Below, piece after piece: positions 1 to 10,002 of a DNA stretch of 64,000 nt. Position 1 is the first letter of the stretch. Each line of letters begins with the position of its first letter. This stretch comes from Nocardia inohanensis NBRC 100128. GTDB lineage: Bacteria > Actinomycetota > Actinomycetes > Mycobacteriales > Mycobacteriaceae. The notes below the pieces were generated by a model. That model did not search any database. It saw nothing but the letters and a program-made list of their open reading frames with translations, and had not been told where the DNA came from. A program made the translations under genes and the position numbers. The stretch spans positions 930,001-994,000 of the forward strand of contig NZ_BDBK01000001.1 of the NCBI RefSeq assembly GCF_001612945.1, written 5' to 3'.

Positions 1-3000
1 CGGTGGCGGAGGTGTCGAACAGGTGCTCGAGGTCGAGCGTGGCGGCCTCGCTGCCCTTGGCGTACCAGAGCAGTTCACCGAAGAACCAGACGATCAGATC
101 CCGCTCGTCCACCTGCTCCGGCGGCACCTCGCGCAAGGCCATGGTGTCCAGCAGCACCAGCTGCTCCACCGCCGAATCACCCAGCTGGCGCGCCACTTCC
201 AGCGCCACGTAGCCGCCGAAGGACCAGCCCGCGATGTGGTAGGGGCCGTGCGGGCGCACCCGGCGGATCGCCGCCACATAGGAGGCGGCCAGCTCCTCGA
301 CCGTGGTCAACGGCGTCGTGCCCGGCACCGCCCCCGCGGCCTGCAACCCGTACACCGGGCGATCCCCGCCCATATGCCGGACCAGCGGCACGTAGCAGAC
401 GATATTGCCGCCGATGGGGTGAATCAGGAACAGCGGGGTCGCCCCGGAATCCGAATGCCGCAGGGGCACCAGCGGATCGAAGCTCCGTTCCGCTCCGCCC
501 GCCCGCACCACGGCCGCCAACCCTGCCGCGGTCGGTGCGGACACGAAGGTCTCCAGCGGCAACTCCACATTCCAGCGCTTGGCCACCGTCATGGCGACCC
601 GCATGGCGCCGATGGAGGTGCCGCCCGCCGCGAAGAAATCGGTGTCGGCGGCGAACTCGGCGGTGCCGCTGAACTCGGCCAGGATCGCCGCGATCTCCCG
701 CTCCCATTCGTCGGCCGGAGCCCGCCCCGCCGCCACCGCCACGGGCCGCTCCGCCAACCGGCGCAGCGCGGCGTCGTCGCGCTTCCCGCTCGGCGTCAAC
801 GGCACCGCATCGATCCAGTGGAATCGGGAAGGCACCATGTGTGCGGGCAGATTCCGTCGCAGTTCTGCCCGCACCGTATCGACCGCCGGGGCCTCGGCGC
901 CGGGAGCGGCGACCAGGAAGGCATCCAGCACCGCGTCGATGCCCGCCAGTCTGCGGGCGACGACGGCCGCCTGCTCCACCCCGGCGATCTCGGCGAGCGC
1001 GAACTCCACCTCGGCGCATTCGACGCGATAGCCGCGCACCTTCACCTGCGTATCGGTGCGGCCCAGGCAGACGATCTCACCGCCCGGCAGCGCCACGCCG
1101 AGATCGCCCGTGCGGTAACGGATTCCGCCGCCGCTGTCGGCGACGAACCGCTGTGCCGTGAGCTCCGGCCGCCCCTCGTATCCGCGCGCGAGCCCGCTGC
1201 CGGACAGATAGATCTCACCGGGTATCCCAGCCGGGACCGGACGCAACCGCTCGTCGAGCAGGTCCACTCCGGCGGCACCGACCACATCGCCGATGGGCGG
1301 CAGCCCGGGGAACCTGTCGGGCGACCCGCTCATCGCACAGGCCAGCGCCACATGCGATTCCGTCGGCCCGTATTGGTTCTCCACCACCACACCGGGATTG
1401 GCGGCCGCCAGCGCCCGGATCTCGGGCGTGATCCGCAACTGCTCACCGGAGGAGACCAGCGCCCGCAGCGTCGTCGGATAGACCCCGGTCGCCCGCGCCG
1501 CCTCGGCCAGCGCCTGCAATGCCACGTACGGCAGATACATGCGCGCCACACCGCTGTCCGCGACGAGCCGCACCAGCGCCGCCGGATCCTTGCGCTGCTC
1601 CTCGCTGATCAACCGCAGTGTGCCGCCCTCGGCCAGCGTCGCGAAGATCTCCTGAAACGACACGTCGAACGACAACGGCGCGAACTGCAACGTCACCCCG
1701 TCCGGTGCGGCGGTGGCCGAACGCCGCTGCCAGCGCACCAGATTCGCGAGCCCGCGATGCGGCATGGCCACACCCTTCGGCTCGCCGGTCGACCCGGAGG
1801 TGAACAGCACGTAGGCGATCGACTCCGGGTGGATCGCGGGCAGCACGCCTTCCGGAACACCTTGCGGCCGCTCGCCAGTGCCTCGGACGTCACGGTCGTC
1901 ACGACTTTCGGCGGTTCGGCCCGGTGGAGTGGTGTGGCCGTCCGCGTTTCCGCCGGCCGCGAGCAGTTCCGCTGTGCCGGTGAGGATTCGGAACGGCTGG
2001 GCCCGGTTGATCATCGCCGCGCGGCGAGCTGCCGGATAGGACGGGTCCAGGGGAACGACGGCCGCACCGGCGCGCAAGACGCCCAGCACGGTCGCGATTT
2101 GTTCCGGGGAACGTTCCAGTTGGACCGCGACCCGGGCCTGCGGTGGCAGACCGTCGGCGAGCAGGCGCAGGGCGATCGATTCGGCGGCTCGGTCCAGCTG
2201 CTGGTAGGTCCAGCTGCCCGAATCGGCAACCACCGCGGTCGCATTCGGGCGAAGCGCAGCCATTGCCTCGACGAGGTGGACCGCGTCGTCGGCGCGGACT
2301 CGGGCATCGAGGCGGTCGTGCGGGTTGCGGACCAGGGCTTCCAGGACGCCGATGAACAGGCGGCCGTACTCCTCGCACTGGGTGTGGCTGAGGGAATCAC
2401 GGCCGGCACTGATACGCAGGGTGATGTCGTCGGTGCGGGGATCGATGGCCGCGGTCACCAGCAGCGCGAAGTTGGTCTCCTCGCGCATGCGGAAGTCGGT
2501 GAGCGCGATGTCTTCCGCCGCCGACATGCCGGTGAAGACGTGGTAGTTCACGAAATTGAAAGCGGTGTCGAACGGGAGCGCGCCGAGGTCGGCGATCATG
2601 GCGCGCAGGGGATAACGCCGGTGCGGGTGGCTGTCGCGTTCCTGGGCCGCGATACGGCGGACCGCGTCGAGGAGATCGGACGGGCCCGCGGCGAGGCGCA
2701 CCGGCAGCGTGTTGAGGAACAGCCCCGCCACCGAATCACCGCCGACGCGAGCGGGTCTCGCATGCGAGACCACACCCGTGGTGATATCGCCCGCACCGGT
2801 CATGGCCTGCAAGGTGAGGCAGTGGGCGGTGAGGAGTACCGACTTCAGCGGTACCCGCTCGGTGCTCGCGGTCGCGGCCACTGCCCGGCGCAGCCAGCGG
2901 GGGAGCACCGCCGAGAGTTCGACCGGCTCGTCATCGGTGGGCGGCTCGTAGGCGCGGGTGGACGCCAGCGAGGTGGAGGGAGCGCCCGCGAGCAGTGCGG

Positions 3001-6000
3001 ACCAGTAGGCGCGCGAGCGGGTTTCGGATTGAGCGGCCTGCTCGGCGCGGGCGTACTCGGCGAGCAGGGTCGCCGGGTACGGCGTCGCATCGACCGGTTC
3101 GAGGCCCAAGCCGAGCAGATGCAGGTAGTCCTGGAGCAGCTCACGCACCAGGTTCGCAACGCTCCAGCCGTCCAGGATGGCGTGGTGGAAGCTGAAGGTG
3201 AGTTCGAATTCGTCGCCGCGCGGAACCACCCGCATCCGGTGCAGCGGGGCATGATCCATCACATACGGCGCGGAGTCCTCGGAGTCGCCGATGTACAGCG
3301 TATCGGGCACCTCGTGACGCACGATCTGGATCGGAATCGAGCGGCCGGTGAGATCGAAGTCCGAGCGCAGGGCGGGCTGCCGTGCGACCAGACGCGCGTA
3401 GGCGGTGCGGAAGTGCTGCTCCTGCCACGGCATTCGTAGTCGATAGGTGAAGACATCCTGGTACAGCGTCGATTCGGCGCGCTCCAGGCTGTGGAAGAGC
3501 ATGCCCAGCTGCAAGGAGGTGGCCGGGAAGGCGTCCTCCGCGCCGGCGAGCGCACCGCGGTCGATGAGCGGGATCAGTTCCAGGGCCTCGGAAACACCGA
3601 TATCGGCCACGGTTTCGCCCGCGTCCACGGCGGCGGCCAGATCGGCGATGGTCGGGCGGGCGAAGAACCGGTCGATATCGAACCGCAGCCCGCGCTGTTC
3701 GGCGGCGGAACGCAATCGCAGGGCGAGAATGGAATCGCCGCCCACGGTGAAGAAGTCGTCGTCCACGCTGAGCTCACCGGCCTCGACGCCGAGCACCTCC
3801 GCCCACGCCTCGGCGATCACCTGCTCCGAATCGGTTTGCGCGGGCCGGGTTTCGGTGCGATGCCGGACCGGCGCGGGCAGCGCCTTGCGATCCGCCTTGC
3901 CGCTGCCGGTCAGCGGAATGCGTTCCAGCCGAACGAAATACGACGGCACCATGTAACCGGGCAGGCGCGCGGCCAGCTGGTCGTGGACCTCGGTGTCGCT
4001 CGCGGTGCCCGCGTAGTACGCGACCAGCGTCGTGGCCTCGCCGTGCACGCGTGCGTCGATCACCACACCGGCCGTCACCCCGGGGCATTCGGCCAGCGCA
4101 TTGTCGATCTCGCCCAGCGTGATCCGGTTGCCGCGCACCTTCACCTGGTCGTCCAGGCGGCCCAGGTACTCCAGATTGCCGTCGGCCAGCCAGCGCGCCA
4201 GATCGCCGGTGCGGTAGCGGCGGCCGCCCGGTACGCGCTCGTCGGCGACGAACGCGGCGGCGGTCAGATCGGCGCGGCCGTGGTAGCCGCGGCCCACGCC
4301 GACACCGGCGATATTCAATTCACCCGCGACACCGACCGGGCAGCGCCGTCCGGCCGGATCCAGCACCAGCAGCGCGATATTGTCGATCGGCTTTCCGATC
4401 GGGACACGTGAAACCTCGTCGGTGACTTCGTAATACGAGACATCCACGGTGGCCTCGGTCGGGCCGTACAGGTTTATCAGCCGCACGTGCGGCAGGCCGA
4501 GTTCCGCGAAGACCGCCCGGAACCGGTTGGCCAGCGCCGGAGTGAGCGCTTCACCGGAGCAGAAGACCAGCCGCAGCGAGGCCAGCTCCTGCGCCGGAAC
4601 ACCCTGCTCGGTCACATGATCGAGGAACGGCCCCAGCATGGACGGCACGAAGTGCATCACCGAAACCCGGTGCCCGGTAATGGCGGCCGCGATCGCACGT
4701 GGATCGCGTTCCCCGCCGTGCGGCAACAGGGCCACCCGTGCGCCGACCAGACCCCACCACATCAGCTCCCACACCGACACATCGAAAGTGGCGGGCGTCT
4801 TCTGCAAGATCACGTCGTCGGCGGTGATCGGGTAGGCGTGCTGCATCCAGGACAGCCGGTTGACCACCGAATTGTGTTCGATCATCACACCTTTGGGCTT
4901 GCCGGTGGAGCCCGAGGTGTAGATGAGGTAGGCCAGATCGTCCGGTGCGGTGGTGGACGGCACGGCATCATAGGCGGCGGTCTCACTCGGGTCGATCCGG
5001 GCGACACCGAGTTCCGTTGCGGTTGCGGAGAATTCGGCACCCGCGATCACCCGTCGGGCTCCACTGTCACCCACGATCGTGGCGATGCGGGCGGCCGGGA
5101 AGTCCGGATCTATCGGCACGTACGCGCCTCCGGCCGCGAGCACCGCGTGAATGGCGATCACCAGTTCGGGGGAGCGGCGCAGCAGCAACGGCACCGGTTC
5201 CTGCGGCCGCAATCCCGCCGCGCGCAACCGCCCGGCGAGCGCCCGCACCCGGTCCCCGAATTCCCGGTACGACAGGGTGTGTTCGAGGCCGTCGACCGTG
5301 GCGAGAAGCGCGGGCGCGTCGGGAGTGCGGTGAATCTGCGCGTCCACCAGCGCATCGATGGTTGCTCGCCGATCCAGCGGCCCCTGCGCCGGCCCTTCGA
5401 ACCCGGCGATCCGCGCATGCTCGGCCGCGACCAACGTATCGAGTTCGGCCAACGGCGTATCGGGGGCGTCCAGGGCCGCCCGCGTCAACGCGAACACCTG
5501 CCCGATCATGTCGTCGATGGGGAAGTCCGCGTCGAACACATCCTCGGCATAGAAGATATCGATCTCGATGGCCCCCTCCCGCCGGAACTCGCGCGCCGCG
5601 ATATTCAACGCATCCAGCGACGACCCCGTGGACAGCACGGTCATCTCCTCGATGCCGTCGGGCAGCTTGCGGTCCGGCAGCGACATGTACGAGTAGGTGA
5701 CATCGAACAGGCCGGTTCCGCCCTTGCCCTGCTCCCGCAGCGCGTTCTGAAGATCGCCGAGCGGAAACCGTTGCCGCAGTGTGAGTTCACTGACCGCTTC
5801 GGCCGTGCGGGCCGCCTGCTGGGTCAAGGTCAGTGATTCGTCGATGTCGATGGCCAGGGGCAGCATGTTCACCGTGTGCCCGACCAGATACAGGTCTTCC
5901 CGGCGGCGATTGAGCAGCGGCACCCCCAGCACGATGTCGCCGTCGCGATGAATCCGGCGCAGATACCAGGCCAGCGCCGTCGCCGTCACCGCGAACACCG

Positions 6001-6706
6001 ATTGCCCGGTGGTGCGCAACCGATCCCGATCCGCCCGCTCCAGCCGCAGCGTGCGCCGCCCCCGCGCCTGCTCCCGTACCGTGGCCCCGCGCGGGAACAA
6101 CGCGGGCGACAGGTCCGCCACGCGTGCGGTGAGCGCCTCGGCATCCTGGCGGAAGCGGTCCGAATCCCGGTACTCGCCTTCGGCTTTCAGGAATTCGGTG
6201 TAACTCTGCGCCGGGATCTCCGTGCTCGGCTCGGCGCCCAGATAATCCTCGCACCAGTGCCGCAGCAGGATGGTCAGCCCCCACAGATCCACCACCGCGT
6301 GATGCGCGCAGACGTACAGCAGGAACGATCCACCGCCGTCGACCACGACCGCGGCCCGGATCAACTGCCCGTCCGGCGGCAGCACGGTATCGGTGGCGCG
6401 CCGCACCCACTCCAGCGCCGCGGCTCGCGGGTCGGGGGCCGTGCTCACATCGACGAGCTCGATCGAGTCGAGGTCCTCGCTGACCCACTGCGTCATGGCG
6501 CTCGCGTCGATGCGCACTCGCATCGCCTCGTGCCGCCGCCCCTCGCGGAGCATGCATTCGCGCACCCGTTCCACCTCCAGCGGCGCGTTGATCCGCACAT
6601 ACCCGGCGATCTGCGCCAGCGGCAGCTCCGGAAACAGTGCCCCCACGGTCACGACATCACGCTGATACCCCGTCAGCGGACGGACTTGCCTGTTCACGGC
6701 GGTCAT
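1..6706 (-). CDS. Non-ribosomal peptide synthetase, C-A-T-C-A-T-TE (3' end cut by window edge)
   Basis: The reading frame is open for 2235 codons from ATG 6706 to the window edge. A GGAG stands 10 bases before the start. Domains in order: condensation (HHAVVDLWG near residue 135), adenylation (YTSGSTGKPKG near 590), carrier (DDFFTVGGDSILAL near 985), condensation (HHAILDGWS near 1170), adenylation (FTSGSTGEPKG near 1640), carrier (DFFAAGGTSIGAM near 2030) and thioesterase (GWSFGGY near 2165). The TE is incomplete here. The first A domain shows FDVSVWEL, MHFVPSML, FCSGEAL and LYGPTEATVDV. Aligned by eye to GrsA/EntF, this gives code DVWHFSLVDK, the serine code of EntF. The second A domain starts D-V-Q (FDVSFQEIF) and its substrate is not clear. 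The protein begins with a C domain and ends in a TE, so it should elongate a chain delivered by another protein and release it. The final product is unknown. Confidence 0.95.
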   Translation of the reverse strand, partial: MTAVNRQVRPLTGYQRDVVTVGALFPELPLAQIAGYVRINAPLEVERVRECMLREGRRHEAMRVRIDASAMTQWVSEDLDSIELVDVSTAPDPRAAALEWVRRATDTVLPPDGQLIRAAVVVDGGGSFLLYVCAHHAVVDLWGLTILLRHWCEDYLGAEPSTEIPAQSYTEFLKAEGEYRDSDRFRQDAEALTARVADLSPALFPRGATVREQARGRRTLRLERADRDRLRTTGQSVFAVTATALAWYLRRIHRDGDIVLGVPLLNRRREDLYLVGHTVNMLPLAIDIDESLTLTQQAARTAEAVSELTLRQRFPLGDLQNALREQGKGGTGLFDVTYSYMSLPDRKLPDGIEEMTVLSTGSSLDALNIAAREFRREGAIEIDIFYAEDVFDADFPIDDMIGQVFALTRAALDAPDTPLAELDTLVAAEHARIAGFEGPAQGPLDRRATIDALVDAQIHRTPDAPALLATVDGLEHTLSYREFGDRVRALAGRLRAAGLRPQEPVPLLLRRSPELVIAIHAVLAAGGAYVPIDPDFPAARIATIVGDSGARRVIAGAEFSATATELGVARIDPSETAAYDAVPSTTAPDDLAYLIYTSGSTGKPKGVMIEHNSVVNRLSWMQHAYPITADDVILQKTPATFDVSVWELMWWGLVGARVALLPHGGERDPRAIAAAITGHRVSVMHFVPSMLGPFLDHVTEQGVPAQELASLRLVFCSGEALTPALANRFRAVFAELGLPHVRLINLYGPTEATVDVSYYEVTDEVSRVPIGKPIDNIALLVLDPAGRRCPVGVAGELNIAGVGVGRGYHGRADLTAAAFVADERVPGGRRYRTGDLARWLADGNLEYLGRLDDQVKVRGNRITLGEIDNALAECPGVTAGVVIDARVHGEATTLVAYYAGTASDTEVHDQLAARLPGYMVPSYFVRLERIPLTGSGKADRKALPAPVRHRTETRPAQTDSEQVIAEAWAEVLGVEAGELSVDDDFFTVGGDSILALRLRSAAEQRGLRFDIDRFFARPTIADLAAAVDAGETVADIGVSEALELIPLIDRGALAGAEDAFPATSLQLGMLFHSLERAESTLYQDVFTYRLRMPWQEQHFRTAYARLVARQPALRSDFDLTGRSIPIQIVRHEVPDTLYIGDSEDSAPYVMDHAPLHRMRVVPRGDEFELTFSFHHAILDGWSVANLVRELLQDYLHLLGLGLEPVDATPYPATLLAEYARAEQAAQSETRSRAYWSALLAGAPSTSLASTRAYEPPTDDEPVELSAVLPRWLRRAVAATASTERVPLKSVLLTAHCLTLQAMTGAGDITTGVVSHARPARVGGDSVAGLFLNTLPVRLAAGPSDLLDAVRRIAAQERDSHPHRRYPLRAMIADLGALPFDTAFNFVNYHVFTGMSAAEDIALTDFRMREETNFALLVTAAIDPRTDDITLRISAGRDSLSHTQCEEYGRLFIGVLEALVRNPHDRLDARVRADDAVHLVEAMAALRPNATAVVADSGSWTYQQLDRAAESIALRLLADGLPPQARVAVQLERSPEQIATVLGVLRAGAAVVPLDPSYPAARRAAMINRAQPFRILTGTAELLAAGGNADGHTTPPGRTAESRDDRDVRGTGERPQGVPEGVLPAIHPESIAYVLFTSGSTGEPKGVAMPHRGLANLVRWQRRSATAAPDGVTLQFAPLSFDVSFQEIFATLAEGGTLRLISEEQRKDPAALVRLVADSGVARMYLPYVALQALAEAARATGVYPTTLRALVSSGEQLRITPEIRALAAANPGVVVENQYGPTESHVALACAMSGSPDRFPGLPPIGDVVGAAGVDLLDERLRPVPAGIPGEIYLSGSGLARGYEGRPELTAQRFVADSGGGIRYRTGDLGVALPGGEIVCLGRTDTQVKVRGYRVECAEVEFALAEIAGVEQAAVVARRLAGIDAVLDAFLVAAPGAEAPAVDTVRAELRRNLPAHMVPSRFHWIDAVPLTPSGKRDDAALRRLAERPVAVAAGRAPADEWEREIAAILAEFSGTAEFAADTDFFAAGGTSIGAMRVAMTVAKRWNVELPLETFVSAPTAAGLAAVVRAGGAERSFDPLVPLRHSDSGATPLFLIHPIGGNIVCYVPLVRHMGGDRPVYGLQAAGAVPGTTPLTTVEELAASYVAAIRRVRPHGPYHIAGWSFGGYVALEVARQLGDSAVEQLVLLDTMALREVPPEQVDERDLIVWFFGELLWYAKGSEAATLDLEHLFDTSAT

Positions 6707-7183
6707 CGCTTCGAAACTCCCTCTGGGCATGCGAAAAGAGGTCGATCGCGATTCCGCGCCGGCGTGACTGGAACGCCGAACGGCCCGACCGGCCCTCGGT
6801 TGTGCAGCGGGACAATGGAATTCCCCGGCCGATGGGCACCGGCACAAAAGAGGAACTCGGACTCGACGGCGACTTTGCCTGTAGCCCTACAAGATTCGAA
6901 TGTAGACGTTCGCTGCGCGTTCGCGCGCTGTGATGATCTCCACAATCCGATCGGTCCGGAAATGCCCGAGGGGGTAATCGGGTGCGGAAGTGCCGGTCAC
7001 GTGCCCAGTTCGAGTTATTCGCGGGGCGTCAATGGTGAATGCTCACAAACGAACCGCGGGCCGCACCATGGCGAAAGGTGGGGCCCGCGATCGGGGTTCG
7101 TGCGAGTATGTTCAGCCGATTTCGCAGGCGGACTGATCGACCGGTCCGGCGACAGCCGGCGGATGGACGCCGACCCGGCTCGG
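6707..7183. other. 477-bp intergenic region upstream of the NRPS gene
   Basis: No convincing gene is visible here. The region must hold the NRPS promoter and the end of the exonuclease transcript. One short palindrome, TGTAG-cc-CTACA at 6880-6891, lies about 175 bp before the NRPS start and could be a repressor site. No iron-box-like sequence (TTAGGTTAG type) was found by eye, so iron control through IdeR/DtxR is not supported. A long hairpin at 7050-7100 is listed separately. Confidence 0.5.
7050..7100 (-). terminator. Hairpin downstream of the exonuclease gene
   Basis: Nested complementary arms are CGAACC/GGTTCG, GCGGGCC/GGCCCGC and CACC/GGTG around an ATGGCGAAA loop, with one asymmetric bulge (GATCG). 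The hairpin lies about 84 bases past the stop codon at 7184 on the minus strand. No U-run follows, which is usual for actinobacterial terminators. Confidence 0.5.
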
Positions 7184-7744
7184 TCATGCCGCGAGCGGCC
7201 ACTTGCCCGCCCTGATCATGTCGGCGATCAGGGCGGCGATATTCCAGGCATCGTCGCCGCCGCGATGATGGGTGCCCTCGAGCGGCAGCCCGGTCATCGC
7301 GAGAGCGCCGGCCATGCCGAAACGCCGGTGCGTGCCGCGGGATTCGGAGAACGCGAGCTTGGCATTGGTGTGGACGGTGCCGAAGGGATAGCGCACACCC
7401 GTTGCCGTGCATTGCCGTTCGAACTGTTTGCGGTCGTAATCGCCCCAGCTCGCCCACGGCCGGGAATCGGCCCGGAATTCGCGGCGCAACAGCTCGCACG
7501 CCGCCTCGAAGGGGATGCCCGCGGCGACCTGGTCGGCGGTGAGAGTGGTGAGCCGGGTGCAGAATTCGCTGACGGTGGAGCGATCCGGCCGCACCAGGAT
7601 GGAGTGCTTCTCCACGCGTTCCAGGGTTTCGGTATCCAGCACGCACAGGCCGATCTCGATGATCTCGCTGGGCATGCCGGGCGGACCGGCCTTCTCCCAG
7701 CAGGTGGCCTCCACATCCACCACGTTCAGGAATCGTTCGTTCAT
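7184..7744 (-). CDS. DEDDh 3'-5' exonuclease (ERI-1/KapD-like)
   Basis: This is a 186-residue DnaQ-fold exonuclease. Visible catalytic residues are D-x-E in VVDVEATCW (residues 10-12), a second Asp in SWGDYDRKQF, and the His...Asp pair in THHRGGDDAWN near the C-terminus. This is the DEDDh order. ERI-1/KapD-like members trim RNA or DNA 3' ends; the in vivo substrate here is unknown. The frame extends 13 codons upstream, but ATG 7744 gives the normal start just before the first beta strand. It stands alone on the minus strand, downstream of the lipoprotein gene. Confidence 0.85.
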   Translation of the reverse strand: MNERFLNVVDVEATCWEKAGPPGMPSEIIEIGLCVLDTETLERVEKHSILVRPDRSTVSEFCTRLTTLTADQVAAGIPFEAACELLRREFRADSRPWASWGDYDRKQFERQCTATGVRYPFGTVHTNAKLAFSESRGTHRRFGMAGALAMTGLPLEGTHHRGGDDAWNIAALIADMIRAGKWPLAA

Positions 7745-7801
7745 GCCGCCGGACGGTACCGGCCGGGCGGCATCGGGCGACAACGCTTTTTCCGCGCGGC
7801 G

Positions 7802-8581
7802 TTACTCGGCGCGCAGTTTCAGCCCGGTGCCGTTGCCGCTGTTGCGCAGGGTCAGCTCATCGGAATCGATGGTGGCCGTGGTCTTTCCGTCGAGAGCCGC
7901 CAGCACCTGGCGTTCGACGTCCATGACATCCGGGTCGCACATCATCCGGGTGGTGCCCAGCTGGAAGGTGATGTCGTTGCCGGCCACCTCGGCCTTGCCG
8001 ATCAGCCGATTGCAGCCGGCGGACCCCGAGACCGCGCCATCGGGGGAGATGGTCACTGCGGGGCGCACGGCATCGAGGGTCGCCGAACGGACCTCGGCGT
8101 CGGGGCGCAGCAGGCTGGTGACGATCCAGGTGGTGCCGACCAGCGGTTTGTCGGGTTCGGCGACCTTGCGATCCTGGAGCGTGACGGTGACCCGGTTGCC
8201 CTGCACGGTCAGCTCCGAGCCGTTCAGTTTCCAGCCGGGGGACGAGCGCAGCAGGCCGTCGAGCCAGCCGTCGGCGCCGCCGCTCTCACCGGGGCAGGCC
8301 ATCAGGGTGGCGGCCAGGTCGCCGACGGTGAGGGTATTGCCGTCCAGGGTGACGGGGCCGGTCATGGTGTTGCAGCCGGCGCTCGCGGTCAGGCGATTGT
8401 TGCGGAAGGTCAGGGTGAGCGGGCCGCCGCCGGGGATGGGGGTGCCCTCCACCTTCGTGGAGAGATACGTCTTGCCCATCAGCTCCGAACCCGATTGCGG
8501 GCTGTCGTCGTTGCCGGACGAACAGCCCGCCGCGGCCGCGGTCATGGCGAACAGCGCCGCCCACATGCGAATAGCTGGCAT
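7802..8581 (-). CDS. Lipoprotein with two META (DUF306) domains
   Basis: The product has 259 residues. It starts with a short hydrophobic signal and a lipobox, AAAAGCSS, so it should be lipidated and anchored outside the membrane. Two tandem META/HslJ-type repeats follow. Each has the S-A-G-C-N signature (ASAGCNTMTG and GSAGCNRLIG) and a downstream conserved Cys (ATLMACPG and TRMMCDPD). HslJ/META proteins have been linked to heat and novobiocin tolerance in enterics; the role here is unknown. ATG 8581 was chosen because the signal peptide begins there. It lies 17 bases after the lipase stop codon, so both genes are probably co-transcribed. Confidence 0.85.
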   Translation of the reverse strand: MPAIRMWAALFAMTAAAAGCSSGNDDSPQSGSELMGKTYLSTKVEGTPIPGGGPLTLTFRNNRLTASAGCNTMTGPVTLDGNTLTVGDLAATLMACPGESGGADGWLDGLLRSSPGWKLNGSELTVQGNRVTVTLQDRKVAEPDKPLVGTTWIVTSLLRPDAEVRSATLDAVRPAVTISPDGAVSGSAGCNRLIGKAEVAGNDITFQLGTTRMMCDPDVMDVERQVLAALDGKTTATIDSDELTLRNSGNGTGLKLRAE

Positions 8582-8598
8582 GTAGCCGATCGTACGGG

Positions 8599-10002
8599 TC
8601 AGACCGGCATGCCCAGCGCCGACGCGAGGGTCTGGCCGATGGTGTTGACGAACGCGGCGAGCGCGCCCGGGTCGAGAATGCCGCTGTAGACATCGCGATT
8701 GTGGCAACCGGTGGGTACTTCGACGCCATTGAGACGGTCGTTGAGCCACAGCACCGCGCTCGCGGTATTGGAGACCGCGGCGATACCGTGCTCGCTGAGC
8801 AGATCCCGGGTGTAGAACACACGCGCCGACGGATCCTGGCAGTAGGTGTCGTAGGTGTTGTTCACCGCGTTGACCGGCATCACCTCATCGAGCGGAGCCT
8901 CGTAGATGTAGAGCGGTGCGGTCGGCGTGCCGCGATGGCCGAGGCTCAACTCGTCCAGCACCGGCTGCACCTCCGGCGAGCGCATGGGATCACCGGGATA
9001 GTCGAACAGGCCCTTGATGTTCACGAACGGGAACGCCGCGAATTGCAATGTCACGCACTGGTTCTCGTGTACCGCGCGGGTGGCCTTGCCGAGTGGGTTC
9101 ATGTAGCGGTCGATGAACTGGTTCACCTGCGGGTACTCCCGGGCCACGCCGAACAGCCCGCCCAGGACCGCGCCGCCGAAGGTGGAGGTGCCGTTGTTGT
9201 AGTCGATGGCCATCCGGATATCGGCCATCAGGCCGCCGGTGGCGCTGCCGACCAAGTTCAGTTCCGGCGCATAGGTGGGCTGGAGTTCGGCGGCGTGCGC
9301 GGTCGGGATCGCGCCGCCCGAGTAGCCCCACAGCGTGACGCGGGTATCGGCGCCGGGGAGCGCCGCGGGTTCGAAGTTCTCGGCCGCGCGAATGCCGTCG
9401 AGGGTGATGCGGCCGCCGAGCGGGCCCACCGCGTACGCCGCGTTCGGGCCCTGATGATCGGGCACCACCACCGCGTGCCCGAGTTGCAGCATGGCCTGGA
9501 CCTCGACGAATTCGGCCTCCATGACCGGGTTCAGCGGGTTGGGCAGCGACCCCATCTGCAAGGAATAGGAGGGTGCGCAGTTGACCGAGAGCGAGTCCTC
9601 GGCCATCTGGAACGAGACCAGTCCGCGCTGCCCGGTCGGGGCGGCGCGGTGCGGGACGATGACGGTGGTGACCGCGGCGATCGGCTCGCCGCGCGTATTG
9701 GTGCTGCGGAACGAGAGCTGCCAGGCGTTCACATTCAGCGGGATCAGCCACAGGTTCGCGAGATTGACCTGGCGGGCGGCGAGGATCTCACCCGGCTGGG
9801 CGGCGGCCACCCGGGCCGGATCCGGTTGATAGAAGCCGGGATCCAGATACGGCGGCGCGGGCGGCACCGGGAACGGCAGCGCGGGCTGCACCGGAACCTC
9901 TTGTGCGGTAGCGGTATTCGCCAGCGCCGGGCAGACAGCGACGGTGACCCCCGCCGCCACCGCCAGACACGCCTGAGCCAATGCCGTGGACCCCATTGTC
10001 AT
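8599..10002 (-). CDS. Secreted lipase, LIP family (Candida lipase A-like)
   Basis: The product has 467 residues. An N-terminal signal peptide (hydrophobic from residue 6, likely cleaved after ANTATAQ) sends it out of the cell. The alpha/beta-hydrolase core carries the nucleophile elbow GYSGGA, a candidate acid in YIYEAPLDEVMP and a candidate His in LLSEHGIAA. The overall pattern (PFPVPPAPPYLDPGFY, FVEVQAMLQLGHAVVVPDHQG) fits Pfam LIP, secreted triacylglycerol lipases common in Nocardia and Rhodococcus. Start ATG 10002 has AGGAG six bases upstream. A TetR gene diverges from it with a 173-bp gap and is a likely local regulator. Confidence 0.9.
   Translation of the reverse strand: MTMGSTALAQACLAVAAGVTVAVCPALANTATAQEVPVQPALPFPVPPAPPYLDPGFYQPDPARVAAAQPGEILAARQVNLANLWLIPLNVNAWQLSFRSTNTRGEPIAAVTTVIVPHRAAPTGQRGLVSFQMAEDSLSVNCAPSYSLQMGSLPNPLNPVMEAEFVEVQAMLQLGHAVVVPDHQGPNAAYAVGPLGGRITLDGIRAAENFEPAALPGADTRVTLWGYSGGAIPTAHAAELQPTYAPELNLVGSATGGLMADIRMAIDYNNGTSTFGGAVLGGLFGVAREYPQVNQFIDRYMNPLGKATRAVHENQCVTLQFAAFPFVNIKGLFDYPGDPMRSPEVQPVLDELSLGHRGTPTAPLYIYEAPLDEVMPVNAVNNTYDTYCQDPSARVFYTRDLLSEHGIAAVSNTASAVLWLNDRLNGVEVPTGCHNRDVYSGILDPGALAAFVNTIGQTLASALGMPV

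Noticed and set aside
23..3439. Open plus-strand frame of 1138 codons
   Set aside because: It is antisense to the NRPS gene, is Arg/His/Gly-rich and shows no domain; GC-rich codon bias opens such frames.
6707..7183. IdeR/DtxR iron box in front of the NRPS
   Set aside because: Looked for by eye on both strands; no 19-bp TTAGGTTAGGCTAACCTAA-like sequence found.
5876..8689. Open plus-strand frame of 937 codons
   Set aside because: It runs antisense to the NRPS, exonuclease and lipoprotein genes, all of which have clear motifs.
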